In this document: piece by piece, positions 49,606 to 58,129 of the stretch
Layout of the letters: each line of letters starts with the position of its first letter
Position numbering within the stretch: the first letter of the stretch is position 1
Source: Methylobacterium pseudosasicola
GTDB taxonomy: Bacteria > Pseudomonadota > Alphaproteobacteria > Rhizobiales > Beijerinckiaceae
Assembly: GCF_900114535.1 (NCBI RefSeq)
Contig: NZ_FOTK01000035.1
Span: forward strand, 1-63,508
Reading direction: 5' to 3'
DNA: 63,508 bases
The notes under the pieces: generated by a model
Databases searched by the model: none
The model's input: only the letters and a program-made list of their open reading frames with translations
Told to the model about the DNA's origin: nothing
Made by a program: the position numbers and the translations under genes

Positions 49606-50576
49606 TGCGCGTCCTTCGCTCTGGAGCGCCCCAGCTCCTCGCCTTCGCGGCCGTGCTCCTGGCCGACCGGCTCGCCTCGCCGCAATTCCTCGCGGTGCAT
49701 CTCCAGGACGGGCGCCTGTTCGGCAGCCTCGTCGACGTGTTCAACCGCGGCGCGCCTGTGGCGCTCCTGTCGCTCGGCATGGTGCTGGTGGTGGCCACCG
49801 GCGGCATCGACCTGTCGGTGGGCGCCGTGATGGCCATCGCCGGCGCGGTCGCGGCGAGCCTAGCGGACAGCTACCCCCTGCCGGTGGTCCTCGCCGCCGC
49901 CCTCGGCACCGGGCTCGCCTGCGGGCTGTGGAACGGGTTCCTGGTGGCGAGCCTGCGGATCCAGCCGATCGTCGCCACCCTGATCCTGATGGTCGCCGGC
50001 CGGGGCATCGCCCAGTTGATCACCGAGGGGCGCATCGTCACCTTCGCCTCGCCCGATCTCGCCTTCCTGGGCGGCGGCGCGCTGCTCGGCGTGCCGATGC
50101 CGGTGGTGCTGGTCCTCGTCATGCTGCTCCTGACGCTCGCCCTGGTGCGCGGCTCGGCGCTCGGCCTGATGATCGAGGCCACCGGCGGCAATGCCCGCGC
50201 CAGCGCGCTCGCCGGCATCGACACAAGGTCGGTGACGGTGGCGGTCTATGCCTGGAGCGGCCTCTGCGCGGCGCTCGCCGGCGTGGTCGCGGCGGCCGAC
50301 ATCCTGGGGGCGGACGCCAACAATGCCGGGCTGTGGCTGGAGCTCGACGCGATCCTGGCCGTGGTGGTGGCCGGTTCGTCCCTGCTCGGCGGGCGGTTCA
50401 GCCTGTGGCTGGCGGTGCTCGGCGCCTTCATCATCCAGGCGATGAACACCGGCATCCTGCTCTCCGGCCTGCCGCCGGAACTGAACCTCGTGGTCAAGGC
50501 CGCGGTGGTGCTGGCGGTGCTCCTCGTCCAGTCGCCCCGCCTGTCGGGCCTCACCCTGCTGCTGCGGAAGCCGTGA
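49605..50576 (+). CDS. Sugar ABC transporter permease (YtfT-like)
   Basis: This 323-residue inner-membrane permease of the AraH/RbsC family has about eight to ten hydrophobic spans. Conserved loops are LVVATGGIDLSVGAVMAIAG, MIEATGGNARASALAGIDTR and LDAILAVVVAGSSLLGGRFS. The start overlaps the ATPase stop and the stop overlaps the next permease start, so translation is coupled throughout. Confidence 0.92.
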   Translation: MRVLRSGAPQLLAFAAVLLADRLASPQFLAVHLQDGRLFGSLVDVFNRGAPVALLSLGMVLVVATGGIDLSVGAVMAIAGAVAASLADSYPLPVVLAAALGTGLACGLWNGFLVASLRIQPIVATLILMVAGRGIAQLITEGRIVTFASPDLAFLGGGALLGVPMPVVLVLVMLLLTLALVRGSALGLMIEATGGNARASALAGIDTRSVTVAVYAWSGLCAALAGVVAAADILGADANNAGLWLELDAILAVVVAGSSLLGGRFSLWLAVLGAFIIQAMNTGILLSGLPPELNLVVKAAVVLAVLLVQSPRLSGLTLLLRKP

Positions 50577-51589
50577 TGAGCCGCAACCTTCCGGTCCTGG
50601 TCGCCGCGCTCCTGTTCGCGGCCGGCTACAGCCTCTGCGCCACGCAGTTCCCCGCCTTCCTGACCACCCGGGTCGTCGGCAACCTGCTCACCGACAACGC
50701 CTTCCTGGGCATCGTCGCGGTCGGCACGACCTTCGTGATCATCTCCGGCGGCATCGACCTCTCGGTCGGCTCGGTGGTCGGCTTCACCACGGTGTTCCTG
50801 GCGCTCGCCATCGACCGCTGGGGGATCCCGCCGCTGGCCGCCTTCGGGATCGTGCTCGGGGCCGCCGCCCTGTTCGGCGCCGCCATGGGCGCGCTGATCC
50901 ACGTCTTCGAGATGCCACCCTTCATCGTGACCCTGGCCGGCATGTTCCTGGCCCGGGGCGCCGGCTTCCTGCTCTCCACCGAGTCCGTGCCGATCAACGC
51001 GCCGCTCTACAGTGCGGTCGCCGACCTGTCGGTGAGCCTGCCCGGCGGCGGGCGGCTGACCCTGACGGCCTGCGTGATGCTCGCCGTGTTCCTGGTGGGC
51101 GGGGTGCTGCTCCACGCCACGCGCTTCGGCGCCACCGTCTACGCGCTGGGCGGCAGCCGCCACACCACCGGGCTGATGGGCGTGCGGGTCGGGCGCAACA
51201 CCATCGCGATCTACGCCCTGTCGAGCCTGCTCGCGGCGCTCGCCGGCATCGTGTTCTCCCTCGACACCGCCTCGGGCACCCCGCTCTCGGCGGTGGGCGT
51301 CGAGCTCGACGCGATCGCCGCCGTGGTGATCGGCGGCACGCTGCTCACCGGCGGCCAGGGCGGCATCCTGGGCACGTTCCTCGGCGTCATGATCGGCGGC
51401 CTGATCCAGACGGCCATCACCTTCGACGGGACCCTGTCGAGCTGGTGGACCAAGATCGCCACCGGCCTGCTGCTCTTCGCCTTCATCGCCCTGCAGCAGG
51501 GCTCGGTAGCGCTTGCCGGCCGCCCCGGCCGGGCCGCCCGCCTCCGCCCGGAACAGCCGGTCGGCCGGCCGGTCGAAGCCCGCCCCTGA
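50576..51589 (+). CDS. Sugar ABC transporter permease (YjfF-like)
   Basis: This 337-residue second permease of the same family has FVIISGGIDLSVGSVVGFTT, YALGGSRHTTGLMGVRVGRN and LDAIAAVVIGGTLLTGGQGG. The ATG at 50576 is inside the upstream stop (TGATG). A transporter with two distinct permeases and one double ATPase is the YtfQRT-YjfF arrangement, which supports a furanose sugar as substrate. The C-terminal 25 residues are a polar tail. About 110 bases separate it from the aldolase gene. Confidence 0.92.
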   Translation: MSRNLPVLVAALLFAAGYSLCATQFPAFLTTRVVGNLLTDNAFLGIVAVGTTFVIISGGIDLSVGSVVGFTTVFLALAIDRWGIPPLAAFGIVLGAAALFGAAMGALIHVFEMPPFIVTLAGMFLARGAGFLLSTESVPINAPLYSAVADLSVSLPGGGRLTLTACVMLAVFLVGGVLLHATRFGATVYALGGSRHTTGLMGVRVGRNTIAIYALSSLLAALAGIVFSLDTASGTPLSAVGVELDAIAAVVIGGTLLTGGQGGILGTFLGVMIGGLIQTAITFDGTLSSWWTKIATGLLLFAFIALQQGSVALAGRPGRAARLRPEQPVGRPVEARP

Positions 51590-51698
51590 CAGGGGCGGAT
51601 CTTTTTGGCACAGCCGGCGACCACCTTTCGGAGGGATGCCCTATGATCCCCGCCCGCGCGGCCCACCCCCTGGCCGCGCGACGGAGGACAGGACCGGC

Positions 51699-52646
51699 AT
51701 GCCCCTCACCAGCGATCTCCGCGGCGTCGTGCCCATCGCCCCGACGCCGTTCCACCCGGACGGCCGGATCGACGCGGTCTCCCTCGACCGGATGACCGAT
51801 TTCTTCGGGGCCGCGGGCGTCGATGGCCTGACCATCCTCGGCCAGCTCGGCGAGGCCGGCAAGCTCGACCATGACGAAGGGCTCGCCGTCGCGAAGCAGG
51901 TCCTCGGGCGCACCCGGCTGCCGGTGATCGTCGGCGTCACGGCGCCGGGTTTCGCGGCCATGCGGGCGCTCGCCCGCGAGGTGATGGCGATGGGCGCGGC
52001 CGGCGTGATGATCGCGCCGCCCAACACCCTGCGCACCGACGACCAGGTGGTCGGCTATTACCGCAACGCCGCCGAGGCGATCGGGCCGGACGTGCCCTTC
52101 GTCCTCCAGGACTACCCCCTCACCTTCTCGGTCCAGATGACGCCCGGCGTGATCCGCCGGATCGTGTCCGAGAACCCGTCCTGCGTGATGCTCAAGCACG
52201 AGGACTGGCCGGGGCTGGAAAAAATCTCGACCCTGCGGGGCTTCGAGGCCGACGGCTCGATGCGCCACATCAGCATCCTGGTCGGCAACGGCGGCCTGTT
52301 CCTGGATTTCGAGACCGAGCGCGGCGCCGACGGGGCCAATACCGGCTACGCCTTCCCGGAGATGCTGGTCGACGTGGTCCGCCTCGGCCGGGCGGGGGAG
52401 CGCGACGCCGCCCACGACCTGTTCGACGCCCACCTCCCCTATCTGCGCTACGAGCAGCAGCAGGGTCCGCTGGGGCTCGCGGTGCGCAAATACGTGTTCC
52501 AGCGCCGGGGGATTTTTTCGTCCGACGCCCAGCGCAAGCCGTCGCAGGCGCTCACCCCGCAGGCCAAGGCCGAAATCGAGTACCTGCTGGCCCGTCTCGC
52601 CCGCACGGATGCGCGGGCGAAGCTGTCGGATTCACACGGTCTGTGA
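51699..52646 (+). CDS. Dihydrodipicolinate synthase family aldolase
   Basis: This 315-residue class I aldolase has a DapA-type barrel. The substrate loop LGQLGEAGKL replaces the GTTGE of true DapA. The Schiff-base lysine is about Lys166 (VMLKHED), with the partner Tyr at about 139 (LQDYPLTF). The missing TTG motif argues against lysine synthesis and for a 2-keto-3-deoxy sugar acid aldolase or dehydratase. Position after a furanose transporter fits sugar catabolism, although no dehydrogenase or dehydratase gene is nearby. The ATG follows ACGGAGGACAGG. Confidence 0.85.
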   Translation: MPLTSDLRGVVPIAPTPFHPDGRIDAVSLDRMTDFFGAAGVDGLTILGQLGEAGKLDHDEGLAVAKQVLGRTRLPVIVGVTAPGFAAMRALAREVMAMGAAGVMIAPPNTLRTDDQVVGYYRNAAEAIGPDVPFVLQDYPLTFSVQMTPGVIRRIVSENPSCVMLKHEDWPGLEKISTLRGFEADGSMRHISILVGNGGLFLDFETERGADGANTGYAFPEMLVDVVRLGRAGERDAAHDLFDAHLPYLRYEQQQGPLGLAVRKYVFQRRGIFSSDAQRKPSQALTPQAKAEIEYLLARLARTDARAKLSDSHGL

Positions 52647-52727
52647 CCGTGTGCGGGTGCAGGGCAGCGCCCTGCATCATCGGGGCTCCGCCCCGATACC
52701 CCGCCAAAGGGCTGAGCCCTTTGGAAT
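52633..52727. repeat. Gene-end hairpin array (copy 3) between convergent genes
   Basis: Hairpins in series are ACACGGTCTGTGACCGTGT (overlapping the aldolase stop), GCAGGGCAGCGCCCTGC, CGGGGCTCCGCCCCG and CCAAAGGGCTGAGCCCTTTGG. The element lies between the convergent aldolase and glucose dehydrogenase genes and is likely a bidirectional terminator. Its modules are shared with 26751-26800, 29344-29457 and 61243-61292. Confidence 0.8.
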
Positions 52728-52733
52728 CTCCGC

Positions 52734-55163
52734 TCAGTCGAGCCGGTAGGCGATGACCGAGTCGCCCGGCGTGGTGCCCAGCGAGCCGTGGCCGCCGGCG
52801 GCGATGACCACGTATTGCTTGCCGTCCTTGCCCCGGTAGGTCATCGGCGTCGCCTGGCCGCCCGCGGGCAGCTTCATGGACCAGAGGGTCTCGCCGGTCT
52901 GCATGTCGTAGCCGCGGATCAGGTCGTCCAGGGTGGCGCCCGCGAAGGCGACCCCGCCGGCCGTGGTCAGGGTGCCGCCATGGGCCAGCATGCCCATCTC
53001 GAATGGGATCGGCACGGCGAGGCCGGCGACCTTCTGCCCGGCGACGGTGCCGTTGCGGTGCTTCCACACGGTGGTGCCGTCCGCGAGGTTCACCCCGACC
53101 CGCACGCCCCAGGGTGGCGCGTTGCAGGGCACGCCGAGCGCCGAGCGCATATGGGCGATCGACACCGCGTAGGGGCCGCCGAGATTCTCGTTGCCGGGCT
53201 TCGAGTCCGGGTCGGTGGAGAACAGGCGCTTGTTCAGCGCGTCCGCCGGGCGCCGGTACAGCTGGTAGATGTAGGGCAGGTATTGCGGCGTCGCGATCAT
53301 CCAATGGTTGACCGGATCGACGGCCACGGAGCCCCAGTTGAACACCCCGATATTACCCGGCCACACGATCGAGCCCCCCGAGGCCTGCGGCGGCGTGAAC
53401 GGGTTGCCGTCGTAGCGGTTCGACCGGAACGTGATCCGGCACTGGATCTGGTCGAACGGCGTCGTGCCCCACATGGCGGCCTCGGTGAGCGGCGCCGGGG
53501 TGAAGCGGAGCGCCGACATCGGCTGGGTGGGCGAGAGCGCCTCGCCCGGGATGTCGGTCTCGGTGGAGACCTTCACCGGCTCCACCGGCACGATCGGGTC
53601 GCCGGTGCGGCGATCCAGGACCCAGACGTTGCCGATCTTGGTCGGGATCAGGATCGCCGGCACGTCGGCGCCCTTGTGCGGCAGGGTCAGCAGCACCGGC
53701 TGGGACGGGTTGTCCCGGTCCCAGAGGTCGTGCGCCGCGGTCTGGAACTTCCAGATCAGCCGGCCGGTCTTCAGGTCGAGGGCGGCCAGGGCGTCGATGA
53801 AGGCCTCGTCCTCCTTGGAGCGCGACACGCCGACCTGGTCGGGCGACCGGTTGCCGAACGGCACGTAGACCTGGCCCAGCCCCTCGTCGGCCGCGAGCTG
53901 GGTCCAGGCCACCGCCGAGTTCGGCTCGTAGAGTTCGCCGGCCTTGAGCGGCGCGGTGTCGTCGGGCTTGCCGGCGTCGAACTTCCACACGATCGCGCCG
54001 GTGCGCACGTCGTAGGCGCGGATCGCCCCCGACGGGTTGGTCTCGTAGTAATTGTCGGCGATGGCGCTGCCGAGGATCACGAGGTCCCGGGTCACCAGCG
54101 GCGCCGAGGTCTGCTGGTAGGTCGCCCGCTGCAGGCCGGGCATCTGCGCCTTCAGATCGACCACGCCGTCGGTGCCGAAACTCCTGCACGGGGCGCCGGT
54201 ATCGGCGTTCAGGGCGTAGAGCTTGGCCTCCACGGAGGCCGCGATGATCCGGCGCGGGCATTCGGCCACCGCCGCCGCGACCGCCTGGGCGATGGCCGGA
54301 TCGGTCTCGGCCGGCGGCACGAAGCCGGTCGAGTCGTTGTAGGACACGCCGCGGCAGGTCTGGTGCTGGTACTGGGCGTCCCGCTTCATCTTGGGGTCGA
54401 AGGCCCAGGCCAGCTTGCCGGTCTCGGGCTCCAGCGCCTGGACGATGCTGTGCGGGGTGCAGAGATACAGCAGCCCGTTCACCTTAATGGGCGTCGCCTC
54501 GAAGGTGTATTCCTTCGAATCCGTGCTGTCGCCCTCGCGCAGGTCGCCGGTATGGTGCTCCCAGGCCACCTTGAGGCCGCGGACGTTGCCGGTGTCGATG
54601 TCCTTCAGCGCCGAGTAGCGCTGGCCGAGATTGGTGCCGCCATACGCGACCCAGTCGTCCGCCGGATAGGCGACGCCGCTCGGATCGACCGCCGCGTTCC
54701 CGGCCTGCGCGACCTTCGGCAGGCTGCCCTTCGTCTCCACCGGATCGACGAACCACGCCGCGACGCCCAGGATCGCCAGCAGCGCCACGACGGCGCGGAG
54801 CGCCAGCGGCCCGTTCCGCAGGCTCGGCGCCCAGGGGCTTTCCGGCGCGTCCCGCAGACCGGCCGGCACGAAGGGCAGGCCCAGCAGCAGGCCGAGGAAC
54901 AGGATCAGCGTCCCGCGCGGGATCCATTGCCACTTGTCGGACCCGACCTCCTGGATCGTCCAGCCGAAGGCGGCCACGAGAGTGAGGGCGTAGAGCCAGA
55001 ACCCGCTCTGGCGGCGCCGGGCGAGCTGGATCCCGGCGGCGAGCAGGCCGAGGCCGATCACCGCGTAGAACGGCGATCCACCGACCGCCGCAAGCTTGTA
55101 TCCGAAGCCGATCAGGGATAATCCGAATATAGCAGTCAGAAATCCCAGAAGTTTGACCGCCAT
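52734..55163 (-). CDS. gcd: Membrane-bound PQQ-dependent glucose dehydrogenase family protein
   Basis: This 809-residue quinoprotein has an N-terminal anchor of about five spans (residues 1-145) and a periplasmic eight-bladed PQQ domain. It shows the family features DDWVAYGGTNLGQRYSALKD, HQTCRGVSY, ATPIKVNGLLYLCTPHSIVQ, AAHDLWDRDNPSQPVLLTLP and GGTLTTAGGVAFAGATLDDL. The enzyme oxidises glucose (or quinate/shikimate-type substrates) in the periplasm and passes electrons to ubiquinone. The length matches Gcd (about 800). PQQ biosynthesis genes are not in this window but are standard in Methylobacterium. Monocistronic. Confidence 0.92.
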   Translation of the reverse strand: MAVKLLGFLTAIFGLSLIGFGYKLAAVGGSPFYAVIGLGLLAAGIQLARRRQSGFWLYALTLVAAFGWTIQEVGSDKWQWIPRGTLILFLGLLLGLPFVPAGLRDAPESPWAPSLRNGPLALRAVVALLAILGVAAWFVDPVETKGSLPKVAQAGNAAVDPSGVAYPADDWVAYGGTNLGQRYSALKDIDTGNVRGLKVAWEHHTGDLREGDSTDSKEYTFEATPIKVNGLLYLCTPHSIVQALEPETGKLAWAFDPKMKRDAQYQHQTCRGVSYNDSTGFVPPAETDPAIAQAVAAAVAECPRRIIAASVEAKLYALNADTGAPCRSFGTDGVVDLKAQMPGLQRATYQQTSAPLVTRDLVILGSAIADNYYETNPSGAIRAYDVRTGAIVWKFDAGKPDDTAPLKAGELYEPNSAVAWTQLAADEGLGQVYVPFGNRSPDQVGVSRSKEDEAFIDALAALDLKTGRLIWKFQTAAHDLWDRDNPSQPVLLTLPHKGADVPAILIPTKIGNVWVLDRRTGDPIVPVEPVKVSTETDIPGEALSPTQPMSALRFTPAPLTEAAMWGTTPFDQIQCRITFRSNRYDGNPFTPPQASGGSIVWPGNIGVFNWGSVAVDPVNHWMIATPQYLPYIYQLYRRPADALNKRLFSTDPDSKPGNENLGGPYAVSIAHMRSALGVPCNAPPWGVRVGVNLADGTTVWKHRNGTVAGQKVAGLAVPIPFEMGMLAHGGTLTTAGGVAFAGATLDDLIRGYDMQTGETLWSMKLPAGGQATPMTYRGKDGKQYVVIAAGGHGSLGTTPGDSVIAYRLD

Positions 55164-55309
55164 CGCGACTATGCCTACTCTTAGATCCGAAAAATTCTTA
55201 TGTATCTCGGCGCGATGCCCAGCGGAATACGCGCGCGGCGCCTCGATTCGCGCGGCTTATCTTCGCTGTAGCTGGCCCCAGGCTGTGCGGTGCATCGCGG
55301 CTGCCGCGC

Positions 55310-56122
55310 TCAGATCGGAAGCAGGGCCTCGGCACGGTAGGCGCGCTGCAGCAGGGTGACGAGCGCGTCCGATTGCGGGAACGTCGTCGCCTCGATCGTG
55401 CTCACCGCGACGGCGGGCGTCCAGGAGTTCATCACGACGCAGCCGGTCAGAGACCCCAGCGCGTCCAGCCGAACCGGGGCGCTGCGCTGGACGATCCCCA
55501 GCCCGGAGAGCTGGCGCCGCAGGATGCCCATCGTGATGCCGGGCAGCAGGTCCGCCTCCGGCCAGATCACGGCCTCGCCGTCCCAGAAGGCCAGGTTCCA
55601 GATCGTCGCCTCGCTGATCCGGCCTGTGCGGTCGACGAAGAGCGCGTCGTCATAGCCCTGCGTCACGGCCTGGCGGAGGAAGTAGGTTTTTGCGGATTCG
55701 CCGACATGCTTGATCCCGGGACGCCAGCGCTCGTGTTCGACGGCGGCCAGCCGCAGGGGGCCAGCGGGCCCGTCCGAGGCCGGCCCGGTCCGGATCAGGA
55801 GGCTCGGATCAGAGGGGGCGCCGGTGGGCGTGAACTCGCCACGGCGCGAGAACAGGGTGGCGGTTAGCGACATCGCCGCCGGCCCCCGCGCGACGGCATC
55901 GCGGATCGAGCGCCGCACGCTCTCGTCCGGCCGCACCCGGCCGAACAAGGCCAGGGAGGCGGAACGGAGGCGGTCCAGATGCAGGTCGAAGCCCCGGACC
56001 CGGCCGTCCCGCACCTGCAGGGCGGTGAAATGGGCAAAGCCCGCGCATGCGAGCGGGGCCAGGTCGGACGCCTCCGCGATCCGATCATCGATCAGCGTGT
56101 GGAATTGGGGGGTCTCGTGCAT
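55310..56122 (-). CDS. Class IV aminotransferase / aminodeoxychorismate lyase-like protein
   Basis: This 270-residue fold-type IV PLP protein shows LHLDRLRSASLALFGR, the lysine region HVGESAKTYFLRQAVTQGYD and DALFVDRTGRISEATIWNLA, with LPGITMGILRRQL for phosphate binding. The Lys in SAKTYFLR is probably the PLP lysine. The ATG at 56122 with GGGAG nine bases upstream is preferred; frames to 56218 would cross the MerR operator. It may be a branched-chain or D-amino acid transaminase, or an ADC lyase relative. It is divergent from a MerR-type gene that probably controls it. Confidence 0.8.
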   Translation of the reverse strand: MHETPQFHTLIDDRIAEASDLAPLACAGFAHFTALQVRDGRVRGFDLHLDRLRSASLALFGRVRPDESVRRSIRDAVARGPAAMSLTATLFSRRGEFTPTGAPSDPSLLIRTGPASDGPAGPLRLAAVEHERWRPGIKHVGESAKTYFLRQAVTQGYDDALFVDRTGRISEATIWNLAFWDGEAVIWPEADLLPGITMGILRRQLSGLGIVQRSAPVRLDALGSLTGCVVMNSWTPAVAVSTIEATTFPQSDALVTLLQRAYRAEALLPI

Positions 56123-56160
56123 GGGCTTGCTCCCGCGTGCTTCACGTCGGCGAGCCCCGG

Positions 56161-56191
56161 CCATAGACCGTGACAGCGCTGTCAGGGTCAA
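56161..56191 (-). promoter_or_regulatory. MerR-type promoter with extended spacer and dyad operator
   Basis: The dyad GACC-g-TGACAGCGCTGTCA-g-GGTC (56166-56189) is nearly perfect. On the minus strand it lies between a TTGACC (-35, 56191-56186) and a CTATGG (-10, 56166-56161) 19 bases apart. A 19-base spacer filled with a dyad is the hallmark of promoters activated by MerR-family proteins. It would drive the class IV aminotransferase gene. Confidence 0.7.
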
Positions 56192-56196
56192 GGGCG

Positions 56197-56571
56197 ATGC
56201 GGATCGGCGAGCTGTCACGAAAATCGGGGGTCAGCATCCGCATGCTGCGCTTCTACGAGGCGCACGGCCTCCTGACGCCGAGCCGGACGGCCTCCGGCTA
56301 CCGGGATTACGGTCTGGACGACGAGGAGGCCGTCATCCGGATCACCCTGCTCCGGGCCGCCGGCATGACGCTGCCGGTCATCCGCGACTTCCTCCCCTGC
56401 GCGCTGGAGGCGCGCGGGGCGTTCGAGCCGTGCGACGCATTGCGGATGACGGTGCGCCGCCAGATCGGGCGCGTCGATGACCGCATCGACAGCCTGAAGC
56501 GGAGCCGGGCAGCGTTGGAGGCGATCCTCGCTCAGCTTACGGTGCAGGAAACCCGGGCGTCGGCGTCATGA
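56197..56571 (+). CDS. MerR family transcriptional regulator
   Basis: This 124-residue protein begins MRIGELSRKSGVSIRMLRFY, then EAHGLLTPSRTASGYRDYGL, the standard MerR winged helix. A coiled dimer helix follows (VRRQIGRVDDRIDSLKRSRA). The effector part is short and contains Cys at about 69 and 82 only, so no clear metal site is seen. The ATG at 56197 is used because an upstream start at 56170 would lie within the operator dyad. It probably controls the divergent class IV aminotransferase gene and itself. Confidence 0.88.
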   Translation: MRIGELSRKSGVSIRMLRFYEAHGLLTPSRTASGYRDYGLDDEEAVIRITLLRAAGMTLPVIRDFLPCALEARGAFEPCDALRMTVRRQIGRVDDRIDSLKRSRAALEAILAQLTVQETRASAS

Positions 56572-56589
56572 CGTCATGACGGCCGCCTC

Positions 56590-57861
56590 TCACGTGCCGG
56601 CCTTGCCCTCGGGCCGCAATGCAACCGGATCGCCGTCGCGCAGCGAGGCCGGGGGCCCGACCACGACCTGCTCGCCGCCGCTCAGGCCCGTGCGCAGCTC
56701 CAGCACCGTCCCGGTCTGGCGGAAGATCGTGACCGGGCGCATCCGCGCCACCAGGCTGCCGTCCTGGGCCGCCTCCACCACCGCCACCCGGGTCCCGGCC
56801 TGGTCGAAGATCAGGGCGTCGTTCGGCACCGACACGGCATGGGCGACCCGCGGGATCGCCAGCGTCAGGGTGATGTAGAGGCCGGCCTGCAGGGTGCCGT
56901 CCGGGTTGGGGATGTCGACCTGCGTCACCAGGGTGCGCGAGGCATAGAGCAGCGTGGACGACGAGCGCGAGACCCGGCCGGGAAAGACCTTGCCGGGAAG
57001 CTGCGCCACCTCGGCCTTGGCCTCCAGACCGTCGCGGACGCCGTCGGCCGCGTAGAGCGGCACGTTCACGGCCATGCGCAGCACGTCGTCCCGGGCCAGG
57101 GTCAGGAGCGGCAGGCCGGTATTGGTGTCCGCCGTGACCGCGTCGCCGACATCGTTGTTGCGGGTGGTCACGACCCCGTCGAAGGGCGCGCGGATCTCCT
57201 CGAACCCCGTCAGGACCTTGAGCCGGGCGACCTGCGCCTCCTGGGCGGCGATGTTGGCCTCGGCGACCTTCACGGCCGCCTTGACCGCATCGACATTCGC
57301 GGTCTGGGCCAGCACCCCGGCCTGCGAGGTGTCGGCGTTCTGCCGGGTCTCGGCCCCGGTGCCGGCCAGCGTCGAGGTCCGCCGGTTGGTCACGTCCGCG
57401 AGGTGGCGGTTGGCCTCGGCCTGGTCGACCATCGCGCGCGCCTGGATCAGCGCCGCCTGCAATTGCAGGATCTGCGACTGCGCCTGGACCAGCTGCTGAT
57501 CGAGGTCCGGGGCGCTGATCCGGAACAGCAGGTCGCCCTTCTTCACATGCGAGCCGATATCGACCTTGCGCTCGACGATGTAGCCGGTGGCCCGGGGATA
57601 GAGGCTCGCCGTGTCGAAGGCCTGGGTGGTGCCGGTCTGGGTCAGGCTGAGCGTGTCGGAGGCCCGCTGGGCCTTGGCGACCCGCACGGTCTGGGGTTTC
57701 GGGGCCGCCTGCAACGGCGGGCTCGCCGCCCGGGACGGGTCCGGCCAGTGGCGGTAGCCCACGAGGCCGAGGCCCGCCAGCGCCAGAAGGCCGATCCACA
57801 GGCGGCCGCTTCGCGCGGGGCCGCCGGCCTCGCCCGCCGCTGAACTGTCCCGGTCCGCCAT
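56590..57861 (-). CDS. RND efflux adaptor subunit (HlyD family), orphan
   Basis: This 423-residue adaptor has one N-terminal anchor (RLWIGLLALAGLGLVGYRHW) and a lipoyl half-motif (ATGYIVERKVDIGSHVKKGD). A long alpha-hairpin follows (LQAALIQARAMVDQAEANRH and QTANVDAVKAAVKVAEANIA), then the second lipoyl half (FEEIRAPFDGVVTTRNNDVG). The start at 57861 follows GAGGACCAGG. No RND permease or outer-membrane gene is beside it, so it must work with a pump encoded elsewhere or be a remnant of a larger operon. Confidence 0.88.
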   Translation of the reverse strand: MADRDSSAAGEAGGPARSGRLWIGLLALAGLGLVGYRHWPDPSRAASPPLQAAPKPQTVRVAKAQRASDTLSLTQTGTTQAFDTASLYPRATGYIVERKVDIGSHVKKGDLLFRISAPDLDQQLVQAQSQILQLQAALIQARAMVDQAEANRHLADVTNRRTSTLAGTGAETRQNADTSQAGVLAQTANVDAVKAAVKVAEANIAAQEAQVARLKVLTGFEEIRAPFDGVVTTRNNDVGDAVTADTNTGLPLLTLARDDVLRMAVNVPLYAADGVRDGLEAKAEVAQLPGKVFPGRVSRSSSTLLYASRTLVTQVDIPNPDGTLQAGLYITLTLAIPRVAHAVSVPNDALIFDQAGTRVAVVEAAQDGSLVARMRPVTIFRQTGTVLELRTGLSGGEQVVVGPPASLRDGDPVALRPEGKAGT

Positions 57862-58129
57862 CCTGGTCCTCGGGTCGCGCTGCGCATCCTGCGTCACGCC
57901 GGCGACCCGCCCTGCGGCCGGCCGAGACGCATCCCAACGTGTATTCAATTCATAGACCACGCCCGAGGTCCGGGCGAGATGCCGCAGCGCACGATCATGT
58001 GCTGGATCCTCCGGTAACCCGGCCGGTTACCCCCGCGACGGGGCTGGATTTCCGCCTCTGTTCCCCTGCGCGCGCCGATGCCGGAACACGCTCCGCTTCG
58101 ATGGCGCATGCTCAACAGACCGAGACGCG

